DNA of 64,000 nt from UBA1422 sp963676385 (lineage in GTDB: Bacteria; Bacillota; Clostridia; Peptostreptococcales; Anaerovoracaceae), in the NCBI GenBank assembly GCA_963676385.2, contig CAXXMM010000014.1:558001-622000 (forward strand). The letters are read 5' to 3'. Positions 1-9,252 of this stretch are shown piece after piece. Numbering within the stretch: position 1 is the first letter of the stretch; each line of letters opens with the position of its first letter. A program made the position numbers and the translations under genes. The notes under the pieces were generated by a model that saw nothing but the letters and a program-made list of their open reading frames with translations, was not told the origin of the DNA and searched no databases.

Positions 1-1
1 C

Positions 2-100
2 CCTGAAATAGAAAAAGCCTTTATTGACGACCTTCGTTGCAGAAATGGAAATCTGAATATTGTCTGCGGTTGGTCTACCCCGCGACGGGATGAGTTGTAA
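2..100 (+). CDS. C-terminal end of a truncated gene, possibly DUF4956 family
   Basis: The first bases read as an open frame of 32 codons that ends in TAA, with the start outside the window. The tail contains RCRNGNLNIVCG and ends TPRRDEL. From memory this resembles the C-terminus of DUF4956 membrane proteins, which often sit with polyphosphate-polymerase (VTC) and CotH genes beside carbohydrate-binding beta-helix proteins like the next gene. That family call is an inference from a short tail. The gap to the next start codon is only 27 bases, so the two are probably co-transcribed. Confidence 0.45.
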   Translation, partial: PEIEKAFIDDLRCRNGNLNIVCGWSTPRRDEL

Positions 101-127
101 TACAAAAAATTGGAAAGGAACCTACAG

Positions 128-1774
128 ATGAAAGAAACCAAAATAAAAGTTTTTATAATAACGCTAGCGCTTGTAGTCGTGATGGCTTTTGCTTTGTCCG
201 GCTGCAGTTCAACCGCAACAGATAATTCAGAAACCTCCGCCACTGCTCCCACAAGCCTTGATGTTACATACAGCGATGAGGACATGGACTCCTCTTGGAA
301 TGCAGATTTGGCCACCTATGTAACGTTAAAAGACGGAGACACTACGGTGGATGGAACCGGCGTTACAATTTCTTCTGACACCATTACGATTACTCAATCC
401 GGTACTTATGTACTGACAGGTAGTCTTAGCGATGGACAGATTGTCATAAATGCTGACAAAGAGGACTTAGTACACTTGGTATTGAACCAGGCTAAGATAA
501 ATTGTTCTGATGGTCCTGCAATCCTGGCAAAAATGTGTGACAAGACCATCATAACCCTTGAAAAAGGCAGTGATAATTCTGTCTCAGGCGGAGATTCATA
601 TCAAACGACCAATACCGACGCATTAGATGCCGCTATCTACAGTGTGAAAGATTTGACTCTAAACGGTGCCGGCTCTCTGGACGTTACCAGTGATAAAGGA
701 AACGGCATAAAAACCGTAGATGACCTGGTCATCACCGGAGGGGTCATCAACGTTGACGCAGCAAACGATGCGCTGCGTGGTCGAGACTCCATTGCAATTA
801 ACGGTGGTACATTTACCTTGACAGCAGGTGGCGATGCACTGCAGGCAAACAATGATAAAGATGTGACCAAAGGATGGATTTCCATCGATGGAGGCACATA
901 TACCATTGATGCAACAGGTGCCGGGCTGAAAGCAGAAAGCCTGCTCCAAATTAATGATGGTACTTTGGATATAAACAGTGATGACGATGCGCTGCATTCC
1001 AATACCAATATGCGAGTTACCGGCGGGAATATCAAAATTGATGCAGGCGATGATGCACTGCATGCAGATGCTCTTCTTAACATTGTTGACGGCACAATCA
1101 AAGTCAATAGTTGCTATGAAGGATTGGAATCCTTAGTCATTGAAGTCAGCGGTGGCAATATCAGTCTAAAAGCCGAGGATGATGGACTTAATGGCGCCGG
1201 AGGCAATGATAGTTCCTCTACATCACAGGATCAAGGTCAACAAGATAATTTTGCTTCAGTGGATGGCTGCTCTGTAACGATATCCGGTGGCACCCTAACC
1301 GTTGTGGCAGGAGGCGATGGGATCGACTCCAATGGCGATTTATACTTTAGTGGTGGCACGGTATACGTTTCCGGACCAACCAACGATGGGAACGGGCCTA
1401 TGGATTACAATGGTACCTGTGAAGTAACCGGCGGTACCCTAGCAATTGCAGGAAGCGCCGGCATGGCCCAGTCTCCCGATGACACATCAACTCAATGCTC
1501 CATTACTGTATTTTTCACCAGTACCAAATCGGCTGGAACAACAATATCAGTGAAGGACGATGATGGAAACACAGTAATCTCCTATACACCTGTGAAAGAA
1601 TTTGAATCCATTATCCTAAGCAGTGACGAACTTAAGACGGGAGAAACCTACTCCATCTATGCCGGTTCAACCAAATGCACAGACATTACCCTAAGTAGTG
1701 TTGTTACCAGCATATCCAGCGATGGTTCAGCAGCTTCCTCCACTGGAAATGGCCATGGAGGCCCACAAAACTAA
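128..1774 (+). CDS. Secreted beta-helix carbohydrate-binding lipoprotein (DUF4353, Cthe_2159-like)
   Basis: A 548-residue protein. The ATG at 128 is chosen over an upstream TTG at 110 because AAAGGA lies 8 bases before it. Residues 1-25 form a lipoprotein signal: charged MKETKIK, a hydrophobic stretch, then the lipobox LSGC. The body is built from repeats ending in motifs such as DDALHSN, DDALHAD and GDGIDSN, each followed by a short TGG/SGG strand. This is typical of the right-handed parallel beta-helix family whose founder Cthe_2159 binds cellulose and pectin-like acids with calcium (known of the family). A Ser/Thr/Gln-rich linker lies near residue 370, and the C-terminus ends in a Gly/Ser/His-rich tail. 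The protein is probably anchored outside the membrane. Its exact ligand is unknown. A strong terminator follows. Confidence 0.85.
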   Translation: MKETKIKVFIITLALVVVMAFALSGCSSTATDNSETSATAPTSLDVTYSDEDMDSSWNADLATYVTLKDGDTTVDGTGVTISSDTITITQSGTYVLTGSLSDGQIVINADKEDLVHLVLNQAKINCSDGPAILAKMCDKTIITLEKGSDNSVSGGDSYQTTNTDALDAAIYSVKDLTLNGAGSLDVTSDKGNGIKTVDDLVITGGVINVDAANDALRGRDSIAINGGTFTLTAGGDALQANNDKDVTKGWISIDGGTYTIDATGAGLKAESLLQINDGTLDINSDDDALHSNTNMRVTGGNIKIDAGDDALHADALLNIVDGTIKVNSCYEGLESLVIEVSGGNISLKAEDDGLNGAGGNDSSSTSQDQGQQDNFASVDGCSVTISGGTLTVVAGGDGIDSNGDLYFSGGTVYVSGPTNDGNGPMDYNGTCEVTGGTLAIAGSAGMAQSPDDTSTQCSITVFFTSTKSAGTTISVKDDDGNTVISYTPVKEFESIILSSDELKTGETYSIYAGSTKCTDITLSSVVTSISSDGSAASSTGNGHGGPQN

Positions 1775-1861
1775 GATATTACATCAGGTTTGAATTTACC
1801 GTTCAACTTGATAGATTCCAACTAAATACCTATCCCTATATCACTCAATCACTTCCTAAAC

Positions 1862-1894
1862 AAAACCCGCAGACAAATAAGGTCTGCGGGTTTT
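1862..1894. terminator. Bidirectional intrinsic terminator
   Basis: A perfect 13-bp stem (AAAACCCGCAGAC with GTCTGCGGGTTTT) around a 7-base loop, flanked by A and T runs. It lies between the convergent lipoprotein gene and the GGDEF gene and can serve both. Confidence 0.9.
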
Positions 1895-1938
1895 GTTTGC
1901 TTACTATTCTCTAATCTAACTGGGTTCAATAATTACTT

Positions 1939-3480
1939 TCAATCCCCTTCTGAAGCGAACCAAATATTATTCTTACCTTTTCGCTTGGCGACATACAACG
2001 CTTGATCCGCTTTCATCAGCAATTCCTCAAATTGGGAGCCGTTTTCGGGATAAGTTGATACTCCCATGCTGAAGGTTATACAAAAGGCGATACCATCAAC
2101 TATGATGGGGCTTTCAAAGGCTTGAAATAGTCGTTGCAAAGCAATTTCCGCCTCTTTTCTACCGTCAATACCCATGAGTAATAAGGTGAATTCGTCACCC
2201 CCATATCTGGCAACAAGATCTGCAGATCTTGAAAAAGCAAGTAATCTTTCTGCAACGGCTATCAGCACTTGATCACCTGTGATATGGCAGTATTCATCAT
2301 TAATTCTTTTAAAATCATCAATATCAAAAATAGCCATTGCAAGTTTTTCACTGGATCTTGCGGCACCTGCCATTTGCATATGACAAATTTCCGCAAATCG
2401 CCATCGATTCGGTAGTTTTGTAAGCATATCGTGAGTAGCCATTTCTTGCAATTTATTTTTCAGTCGATTAATTTCACTAATATCCTTCATGGTAATAACA
2501 ATAACGCCTTTGGTTCCAAGAGTAAGCGGCGTCGCAGAAAATAAAACAGGAACAATTTTTTTTGTTTTTGAATAGAAAGTAAATTCTCTCCCATTTATCT
2601 CTCCTCCCTCATTTAATTCCTTAATCAGTCCAAGTCGTAATTCCTTATCAATCCATATTCCCAACTCCAACAGCGTGTGCCCAATTAATTCTTCAGCGGA
2701 GAATCCCAACAACTTTATCATTTCTTGATTGGCCTCCACCACTTTTGCGTCAATGCTACTGGTAATCACCACAGCATATGGGGCGAAATGGAAAATGGAA
2801 TTAAACTTGCTTTCTTCCTCCTGTACCTCTTGAAACAAGGATTTGGAGACAATTACCACCATGCTAAAAACTAGAAATACCACAAACGGCACTTGAAGAA
2901 TCAAAAATATACGATCAAAAATACTCTGGTCAAATATGCTTTCCTCTTTTGTCGGGAATAATATGTGCACCACAATTCTATATAAATTTAGTGTGATTAT
3001 TCCTGCTACATTCCAAATAATACCCTTGGAAATGGAACGTTGCTTTGGCGTGGCAAGAAAGAGCATTGTCCAAAGTAAATGGCACAGTAGCAGTATGAAT
3101 ATCAAACTCACAAGAATCACTCTAGTTCTGATTTGTGGCTGAAAATAGGTGAAATATAACAACAGTATTAAAAAACAAACGAAAACAGCAACATATAGAA
3201 CTTTACTGTCTTTCATTCTATAGAACAATCGGACACCACAGTGAAAAAAGATGCAGGCTGCAACGATAAGAAGGTTGGCCAAAAAAATACTTAGAAAATC
3301 AGGAATTACGTTTCGCAACGCATAAAGTCCATAACCTGCACAAAACAATCCCATCATCAAAGCCCAGCAACCCAGCCCCATATATCGATGCCTATTTTGA
3401 AACCAAGTAACGAGAAGTACAATAAAACAAACCAACAAGACTAATATCTGAACGATAAACACACTTACTATATCAACCAT
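1939..3480 (-). CDS. Membrane-bound PAS-GGDEF diguanylate cyclase
   Basis: A 513-residue protein. Residues 1-215 carry about seven hydrophobic segments (a membrane sensor region of no family I can name). A PAS domain follows at about 222-340 (SIFHFAPYAVVITSS onward, ending in MKDISEI), then a GGDEF domain at about 345-510. The catalytic motif GGDEF is intact at 427-431, and the inhibitory I-site RSAD lies at 418-421, exactly five residues upstream, so product inhibition is likely. It should make c-di-GMP from two GTP at the inner face of the membrane. The start ATG is preceded by GAGGTGGG. It is transcribed alone and divergently from the hydrogenase operon. A c-di-GMP riboswitch at 38.6-38.7 kb in this window is one possible output. 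The input signal is unknown. Confidence 0.9.
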   Translation of the reverse strand: MVDIVSVFIVQILVLLVCFIVLLVTWFQNRHRYMGLGCWALMMGLFCAGYGLYALRNVIPDFLSIFLANLLIVAACIFFHCGVRLFYRMKDSKVLYVAVFVCFLILLLYFTYFQPQIRTRVILVSLIFILLLCHLLWTMLFLATPKQRSISKGIIWNVAGIITLNLYRIVVHILFPTKEESIFDQSIFDRIFLILQVPFVVFLVFSMVVIVSKSLFQEVQEEESKFNSIFHFAPYAVVITSSIDAKVVEANQEMIKLLGFSAEELIGHTLLELGIWIDKELRLGLIKELNEGGEINGREFTFYSKTKKIVPVLFSATPLTLGTKGVIVITMKDISEINRLKNKLQEMATHDMLTKLPNRWRFAEICHMQMAGAARSSEKLAMAIFDIDDFKRINDEYCHITGDQVLIAVAERLLAFSRSADLVARYGGDEFTLLLMGIDGRKEAEIALQRLFQAFESPIIVDGIAFCITFSMGVSTYPENGSQFEELLMKADQALYVAKRKGKNNIWFASEGD

Positions 3481-3706
3481 AATCCCACCTCTGACATATA
3501 CTTGATCAGTGGTTTATATAAGTCATAATACTCTATTTAATTGCGGATTTCAAGGGAACAGCAAGAAAAGCGAGAATTATTATCTAAATATTCTGAATTA
3601 AATAACTTCACATTTTTGTGTATTTTTCTTCATTTTTACCTTTACGCAAGATCCTATATATGGTACATTATAACTATGATAATTTTTTAACAATTCGGAG
3701 GACATA

Positions 3707-4240
3707 ATGGAACATGAAAAAGATACCACTCACTCGCAATGTTCCCACTGCAATGGCAGCGCGTATGCCCAGCTAGACCTGGTTCTTGATGAATTCAAGG
3801 ACATGCAAGGGAACCTCATCATCATTCTTCAGAAAGCTCAAGAGATCTTTGGCTACCTGCCTCGCGACGTTATTCGCCGCATTTCAGAAGTTACCGGACA
3901 CACCCAAGCAAAAATCTATGGTGTTGTCACCTTCTATGCACAATTTCGTCTGACACCAATCGGGAAATATCTAATCTTGCTTTGCCAAGGCACTGCTTGT
4001 CATGTCAATGGCTCTTTGGCCGTTGAAAAGGCAATTTGCGGAGAATTAGGTATCAAAGACAAAGAAACCACCCCCGACAATCTGTTTACGCTTAACAATG
4101 TTGCCTGCCTGGGCTGTTGCAGTCTGGCTCCGGTTTTAATGATTAAAACCGACGAAACAGAGGAAACCTATGGGAACCTTACGCCGGATAGTGCTATTGA
4201 ACTATTGGACGACATTAGAAGGAAAGAAGGTCTCATATGA
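3707..4240 (+). CDS. hydC: NuoE-like [2Fe-2S] subunit of bifurcating hydrogenase
   Basis: A 177-residue thioredoxin-like ferredoxin subunit (NuoE/HydC/HndA family). The N-terminal 80 residues are helical (IILQKAQEIFGYLPRDVI). The four cluster ligands follow in CQGTAC and in CLGCC, the C-x4-C plus C-x3-C pattern of the family. The start has a strong GGAGG six bases upstream. The stop overlaps the next start by 4 bases (ATGA), so translation is coupled. It passes electrons between the NAD(H)-oxidising subunit and the Fe-S chain of the catalytic subunit. The upstream 226 bases are AT-rich and shared with the divergent GGDEF gene; I see no convincing regulator site there. The extra N-terminal Cys/His-rich tail (HSQCSHCNG) is worth noting but may be an ordinary extension. 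Confidence 0.9.
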   Translation: MEHEKDTTHSQCSHCNGSAYAQLDLVLDEFKDMQGNLIIILQKAQEIFGYLPRDVIRRISEVTGHTQAKIYGVVTFYAQFRLTPIGKYLILLCQGTACHVNGSLAVEKAICGELGIKDKETTPDNLFTLNNVACLGCCSLAPVLMIKTDETEETYGNLTPDSAIELLDDIRRKEGLI

Positions 4241-6006
4241 AAATTCTTGTTGGACAAGGCAGCTGCGGCATCGCATCCGGTGCAAAGAAAACCGCAGCAT
4301 TGTTTGCCGAACAAATTCAAGCTCACCAGCTTGAAATTCCAGTACAAGTTACTGGTTGCATCGGACTATGCTATCTGGAACCCATCGTAGATATTTACCA
4401 CGATGACGGAAGTTTATTTCGCTATACTCAGGTGAAACCTGAAAAAGTTCAATCCATCTTTGATTCCCATATTCTCAAGGGGCAACCCAAAACGGAGGAG
4501 TTGATTTCCTCTTCCGGCCAAACTTTCTTAGACAAGCAAACGCGAATCGCTCTAAAAAATTGCGGTCTCATTAATCCTGAGGATATTGAAGACTACATTG
4601 GTACCGGCGGTTATACTGCCCTTTCCAATATTCTTTCTTCCTTTTCCCAGGATGATATCTGCAAGCTGATTTCCGATTCCGACTTAAGAGGACGTGGCGG
4701 CGGCGGTTTTCCCACCGGACGGAAATGGGAACAGGTAAAAGTTCAGAAAGACCCCGTGAAGTACGTGGTTTGCAACGCCGATGAAGGCGACCCCGGTGCC
4801 TTTATGGACCGAAGCATTATGGAGGGAGATCCTCATAAAATGCTGGAGGGCATGATTATTGCCGGTGTGGCCACAGGCGCACACGAAGGTTATATCTATG
4901 TCCGTGCTGAGTATCCTTTGGCGGTATCTCGGTTACGCATTGCCATTGCACAAGCCAAGGAACACGGCTATCTAGGTCAAAATATTTTAAATTCGGGATT
5001 TGATTTTGACATTAAAATCAACCTTGGAGCCGGTGCTTTTGTATGCGGAGAAGGAAGCGCATTAACGGCTTCCATTGAAGGACAACGGGGCATGCCAAGA
5101 GTAAAGCCTCCCCGAACCGTAGAAAAAGGACTTTTTGAAAAGCCTACGGTTTTGAACAATGTTGAAACCTTTGCCAATGTTCCCGAGATTATCTTAATGG
5201 GTGCGGCTGCGTACAAAAAAATCGGGACACCGAAAAATTCCGGAACCAAAGCATTTGCCCTTACGGGAAATGTAAACAACACCGGTTTGATTGAAGTGCC
5301 TATGGGCACTACCCTTCGAACCATTATTTTTGATATTGGCGGCGGCGTTAAAAACAATAAGGCCTTCAAAGCTGTCCAAATTGGTGGGCCTTCCGGCGGT
5401 TGTCTCACCTCTACCCACTTGGATTTGCCTTTGGATTTTGACAGCCTAAAAAAAGTAGGTGCAATGATTGGCTCCGGCGGTCTTGTGGTCATGGACGAGG
5501 ATACCTGTATGGTGAGCATCGCAAGATTTTTTATGAATTTCACCCAGGAAGAGTCTTGCGGGAAATGCGTTCCCTGTCGAGAAGGAACCCACATTATGTT
5601 GGAACTTTTGGATGATATCGTGGAAGCCAGGGCAACGGAAAAAACCATCGAAAACCTATTGGATCTTGGCGATACCATTGGGGCTACGGCCTTGTGCGGA
5701 CTGGGGAAAACGGCTCCCAACCCGGTCATCAGCACCATCACCCAATTTAAAGAAGAATATTTGGCCCACGTTGTGGATGGGGTTTGCCCCACCGGACAAT
5801 GCCAAGCATATCGAAAGTATATTGTTACAGAAGGAAAATGCGTGGGCTGCGGCTTATGCAGAAAGGTGTGCCCGGTCATGGCGATTAGCGGTAGCACCAA
5901 AAAGACCCACACCATTGATACTAAAAAATGCATCCGATGCCACAGTTGCGTAAGTGCCTGTAAATTTGATGCCATTCAAGTGCTTTCGAAAGGAGGCATA
6001 TCATGA
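4237..6006 (+). CDS. hydB: NuoF-like NAD(H)/FMN subunit of bifurcating hydrogenase
   Basis: A 589-residue flavoprotein. Domains in order: an N-terminal thioredoxin-like [2Fe-2S] region (C10, C41, C45), then the NuoF core with the NADH-binding loop RGRGGGGFPTGRKW at 151-164, the FMN motif CNADEGDPGAF, a SLBB region, and the [4Fe-4S] motif ESCGKCVPCREGT. A C-terminal two-cluster ferredoxin (CVGCGLCRKVCP and CIRCHSCVSACK) completes it. This is the domain order of HydB/HndC in trimeric bifurcating hydrogenases (known of the family), which couple NADH and reduced ferredoxin to proton reduction, or the reverse. The start overlaps hydC by 4 bases and the stop overlaps hydA by 4 bases. The enzyme is cytoplasmic. 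Confidence 0.95.
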   Translation: MKILVGQGSCGIASGAKKTAALFAEQIQAHQLEIPVQVTGCIGLCYLEPIVDIYHDDGSLFRYTQVKPEKVQSIFDSHILKGQPKTEELISSSGQTFLDKQTRIALKNCGLINPEDIEDYIGTGGYTALSNILSSFSQDDICKLISDSDLRGRGGGGFPTGRKWEQVKVQKDPVKYVVCNADEGDPGAFMDRSIMEGDPHKMLEGMIIAGVATGAHEGYIYVRAEYPLAVSRLRIAIAQAKEHGYLGQNILNSGFDFDIKINLGAGAFVCGEGSALTASIEGQRGMPRVKPPRTVEKGLFEKPTVLNNVETFANVPEIILMGAAAYKKIGTPKNSGTKAFALTGNVNNTGLIEVPMGTTLRTIIFDIGGGVKNNKAFKAVQIGGPSGGCLTSTHLDLPLDFDSLKKVGAMIGSGGLVVMDEDTCMVSIARFFMNFTQEESCGKCVPCREGTHIMLELLDDIVEARATEKTIENLLDLGDTIGATALCGLGKTAPNPVISTITQFKEEYLAHVVDGVCPTGQCQAYRKYIVTEGKCVGCGLCRKVCPVMAISGSTKKTHTIDTKKCIRCHSCVSACKFDAIQVLSKGGIS

Positions 6007-7733
6007 CAAAACAAAAATTTATGAACATAAATGGACAGATGGTTTCATTTTCCAACGAAAAAAACGTACTGGAAGTCATTCGAAACGCTAACATTGACAT
6101 CCCCACACTTTGTTATTACTCCGACCTTTCCATTTACGGCGCTTGCCGTATGTGCATTGTGGAAGATGAATGGGGTGGGATTTTAACCTCCTGCTCTACC
6201 CCGCCAAAAAACGGCATGAAAGTGTTTACCAACACCCCCAAATTAAACAAGCATCGCAGGCTTATTCTAAAAATGCTTTTATCTTCCCATTGTAGAGAAT
6301 GTACCACCTGTGTCAGAGGGGACAAATGCTCTCTGCAACGATTGGCAAATCGATTTGGGATTACGGAGGTTGGATTTGATAAGTCAGAAAAAGCATACAA
6401 AGATGAATACAAAATAGATTTATCCAGCAAGGCGATAAAAAAAGATCCGAACAAGTGCATCCACTGTGGCGACTGTGTTCGAGTCTGTAGCGAAACCCAA
6501 AATGTTGGGGTCATCGATTTTGCTCATCGAGGATGGAATCTGGAAGTCACCACGGCGTTTAATGATCCTCTGGGAGAAACTGAATGTGTAAACTGCGGAC
6601 AATGTGTATCTGTATGTCCTACTGCCGCATTGACAGTCAAGGTGGAAATCGACCAAGCATGGGATGCCATCTACGACAAAACCAAACGCACCGTTGTCCA
6701 GGTTGCCCCGGCAGTCCGGGTTGCCTTAGGTGAGATGTTTGAAATGGACACTGAAAATGTGATGCCCCTCATTAATGCCGCTCTGCGCAAATTAGGTTTT
6801 GACGAGATATATGACACTTCATTCAGTGCAGATTTAACAGTGATAGAAGAAAGTGAAGAGTTGCTTCGAAAAATTACCAATAATGAACCCCTTCCCCTCT
6901 TCTCTTCCTGCTGTCCCGGCTGGGTAAAATATGCAGAAAACCGTCATCCGGATTTAATGGAAAATTTATCTTCCTGCAAATCTCCTATGGAAATGTTCTC
7001 TGCAGTGGTAAAAGAAGATGCAAAAGTCAACCCCAAGCTTCAACAGGATTCCCGGGAACCTTATGTGGTTGCCATTATGCCTTGTACCGCCAAGAAATAT
7101 GAAGCTTCTCGAAATGAATTTCAAATAGATGGGTCACCCAGAACAGATTTGGTGCTGACTACGAAAGAATTGGGAATGATGATTCGACAAGCAGGCATCC
7201 ATTTTGAAGACTTGGTGCCTGAGGCTCACGACTTACTATTTGGAATGTACAGTGGTGCCGGTGTTATCTTTGGCGTTACCGGTGGTGTAACAGAAGCTGT
7301 CATCCGAAGATTGGTGACAGACAAATCCCATTTATCTATGAATAATATTCAATTTTTGGGCGTCCGTGGATTGGAAGGGGTCAAAGAGCTGACTGTCCCC
7401 TACGGCGATCGGGAACTAAAAATAGCCATTGTCAGTGGATTGCGAAATGCCGACGAGTTGATACAAAAAATAAAGGCCAAAGAAATTTATTATGATTTTG
7501 TTGAAGTAATGGCCTGCCCCGCCGGTTGTATCAATGGTGGAGGTCAGCCAAGAGCCACCCATGTAGCCAGAGAAGACCGTGCATCTGCCTTATATGCGGA
7601 TGATCGATTGTCGGAAATTCGACATTCAGAGGCCAATCCTCAAGTCAATGTTGCATATGAACGAATTATTAAGGATAACCACCATAAATTACTCCATGTA
7701 ACCTATGGCGAAAATCCAAATGAAACCCATTAA
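6003..7733 (+). CDS. hydA: [FeFe]-hydrogenase catalytic subunit
   Basis: A 576-residue group A3-type catalytic subunit. Domains: a plant-type [2Fe-2S] domain (C37, C48, C51, C64), a His/Cys-ligated [4Fe-4S] site (H96, C100, C103, C109), a 2x[4Fe-4S] ferredoxin (C152-C162 and C195-C205), and the H-cluster domain from about 230. All three H-cluster signatures are intact: SSCCPGW (C303 as proton relay, C304 as ligand), MPCTAKKYE (C361) and EVMACPAGCINGG (C505, C509). The proton-transfer cysteine is present, so it should be active. The start overlaps hydB. With HydB and HydC it forms a soluble electron-bifurcating complex. The maturases HydE, HydF and HydG are not in the window. A terminator lies 50 bases downstream. 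Confidence 0.96.
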   Translation: MTKQKFMNINGQMVSFSNEKNVLEVIRNANIDIPTLCYYSDLSIYGACRMCIVEDEWGGILTSCSTPPKNGMKVFTNTPKLNKHRRLILKMLLSSHCRECTTCVRGDKCSLQRLANRFGITEVGFDKSEKAYKDEYKIDLSSKAIKKDPNKCIHCGDCVRVCSETQNVGVIDFAHRGWNLEVTTAFNDPLGETECVNCGQCVSVCPTAALTVKVEIDQAWDAIYDKTKRTVVQVAPAVRVALGEMFEMDTENVMPLINAALRKLGFDEIYDTSFSADLTVIEESEELLRKITNNEPLPLFSSCCPGWVKYAENRHPDLMENLSSCKSPMEMFSAVVKEDAKVNPKLQQDSREPYVVAIMPCTAKKYEASRNEFQIDGSPRTDLVLTTKELGMMIRQAGIHFEDLVPEAHDLLFGMYSGAGVIFGVTGGVTEAVIRRLVTDKSHLSMNNIQFLGVRGLEGVKELTVPYGDRELKIAIVSGLRNADELIQKIKAKEIYYDFVEVMACPAGCINGGGQPRATHVAREDRASALYADDRLSEIRHSEANPQVNVAYERIIKDNHHKLLHVTYGENPNETH

Positions 7734-7784
7734 ACAATCGAAAGACAAATATTCTAAAGTGGCCGCCCAGCCCACGGTCCACAA

Positions 7785-7816
7785 AAAAGCCCTACGATAT
7801 ATTTCATAGGGCTTTT
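7785..7816. terminator. Bidirectional terminator after hydA
   Basis: AAAAGCCCTA and TAGGGCTTTT form a 10-bp stem between the convergent hydA gene and the isochorismatase-like gene. Confidence 0.85.
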
Positions 7817-7882
7817 CTATTCTATTCTATTTTGGAAAGTAGTGATTCTTCTTCCACAAAGCGTTTTCATTGTTTCTTCACA

Positions 7883-8527
7883 TCATGAAGAAACAATAGC
7901 CTCTGTCGGCACCACCATGACCCCTTGATCTGCCAAAGCTTCATTCCATTTATGCACCATGTCTCCCTGTTCCTTATGGAAGGTGCTATGCCCATCCTCC
8001 GCCAATACAACCTTTAGTCCGTTTTTAATGCCATCCACACAAGCCCCTTGAACACATCCGTTGCTCACCAATCCCGCCACAAACATCCATTGAAAGTCTT
8101 TGTCCGCCAGATATTTTTGAAATGATTTTTCGCCAAAAATACTGCTTTTCGTTTTATTAATAATCATATCATCCATTTTGACATCCAATCCATCCCCTAA
8201 CTGCCAAGGCTGGGTGTTCTCGGAAGAGAAACTTGTGTTGGTGTGTCGGGTAAATACAATGGGCAACCCCTTCTCTCGCGCAAATGCAATCAGTCGATCG
8301 ACATTCTCTGCCAGAAGCGCTTTGTTCCAAATGTCACGGTTCAACAACCCGTTTTGCATGTCCACCACTAATAGAAAAGCATGATCATAAGGAATGGTCG
8401 GCAATAACAGCATTTTTTTGCGGGAAATCAACAGTTTGCAGTGGTTGCAAAAGTATCCCACCGCGCCACATCCTGACAACATTTCCAACTCCCCATGGCA
8501 AGTTGGGCAATAATATTGTTTTTCCAT
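7883..8527 (-). CDS. Zinc-ribbon plus isochorismatase-family cysteine hydrolase
   Basis: A 214-residue protein. The first 35 residues are a zinc ribbon (C7, C10, C27, C30). The rest is an isochorismatase-like hydrolase fold with a full Asp-Lys-Cys triad: D56 in VVDMQNG, K125 in NKTKSSIF and C158 in SNGCVQGAC. The family includes nicotinamidases, ureidoacrylate hydrolases and isochorismatases. The Cys nucleophile argues for an amidase-type reaction, but the substrate cannot be read from sequence. The added zinc ribbon is unusual and could bind nucleic acid or a partner. The start ATG overlaps the stop of the upstream gene at 8527, and the three genes from 9803 to 7883 form one tightly packed operon. 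Confidence 0.85.
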   Translation of the reverse strand: MEKQYYCPTCHGELEMLSGCGAVGYFCNHCKLLISRKKMLLLPTIPYDHAFLLVVDMQNGLLNRDIWNKALLAENVDRLIAFAREKGLPIVFTRHTNTSFSSENTQPWQLGDGLDVKMDDMIINKTKSSIFGEKSFQKYLADKDFQWMFVAGLVSNGCVQGACVDGIKNGLKVVLAEDGHSTFHKEQGDMVHKWNEALADQGVMVVPTEAIVSS

Positions 8528-9252
8528 TACGTTAACTCCACCTCTCGTTGATTTATATGAAGAATATCAGATTTTTTCACCGTTCCCACCTCTGTATCCA
8601 CAATCCATGCAGAAATGGTTGACAGAGCCTTTTGGAGGTCCTCATGGCGTCTTGGGTCAACGGACTCAATCACCAATATGGCCCGTTTGGTTTGATCCGT
8701 CAGCATGGTACGTTGTCCATCCCGCCAATTCCAGCAGCGACAAACCCCTCCCATTTCATCTACATAGCAAAGTTCACCAGGCAACGTAGGATCCGAAGTT
8801 TCATCCCCCAGTGCAAGGAAATCATCCCCTCCTGAGGTAATGGTCAGTCTCAAATCTCCAACAATGTGATCCAAATCTTCCATACCGCACGGCAACCCAA
8901 AGGTCAAGGATAAGGCATTATATAAATCCACCAAAGAGTTGATGGTTCCCACGCCGATTCCCTTTTCAATCCGTTTCAGCAAAGCCTCAATGGAACACCT
9001 GGCGCCTTTTTTGGTTTTGAATTTCATAAAGGCCTCTCGCCAAACTGACACAACCGGGTTCTGGCTCAGTACCGGCTCTATCAGAAATTTTGTGGCATCA
9101 TGCCCAGCATCCTCCAGTAACCTGCTGATTTTTTCTAAAGAGGGGGCCGAAAGTGTATGGTCATTTTGAATATTCTCCACCACAAGAACACCAATTTCAC
9201 ATTGGGGAAACAAGCCCCAAAATGATGGTTCGGCAATAATTTTTTTCATCAT
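8527..9252 (-). CDS. B3/B4 tRNA-binding-domain protein
   Basis: A 241-residue protein of the stand-alone B3/B4 family (COG3382), related to the editing/tRNA-binding module of phenylalanyl-tRNA synthetase beta. Recognisable stretches are SLVDLYNALSLTFGLPCG and DLRLTITSGGDDFLALG, followed by a CRCWNWRDGQRTMLT-type segment near residue 170. Stand-alone members are thought to bind or hydrolyse mischarged tRNA or related ligands, but function is poorly known. It overlaps its neighbours by one base downstream and four bases upstream, so it is co-translated with the DUF1697 and isochorismatase-like genes. Cytoplasmic, no membrane segments. Confidence 0.8.
   Translation of the reverse strand: MMKKIIAEPSFWGLFPQCEIGVLVVENIQNDHTLSAPSLEKISRLLEDAGHDATKFLIEPVLSQNPVVSVWREAFMKFKTKKGARCSIEALLKRIEKGIGVGTINSLVDLYNALSLTFGLPCGMEDLDHIVGDLRLTITSGGDDFLALGDETSDPTLPGELCYVDEMGGVCRCWNWRDGQRTMLTDQTKRAILVIESVDPRRHEDLQKALSTISAWIVDTEVGTVKKSDILHINQREVELT

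Noticed and set aside
637..1107. Long open frames on the minus strand inside the beta-helix lipoprotein gene
   Set aside because: They arise from the repetitive codons of the lipoprotein and have no start signals or homology.
1900..1940. CTCTAATC and GGGTTCAA resembling tRNA-Pyl pieces
   Set aside because: The stretch is too short for a tRNA, has no acceptor stem and abuts the GGDEF stop codon.
4977..5975. Long antisense frame across hydB
   Set aside because: hydB matches its family over the whole length; the antisense frame is a by-product of codon use.
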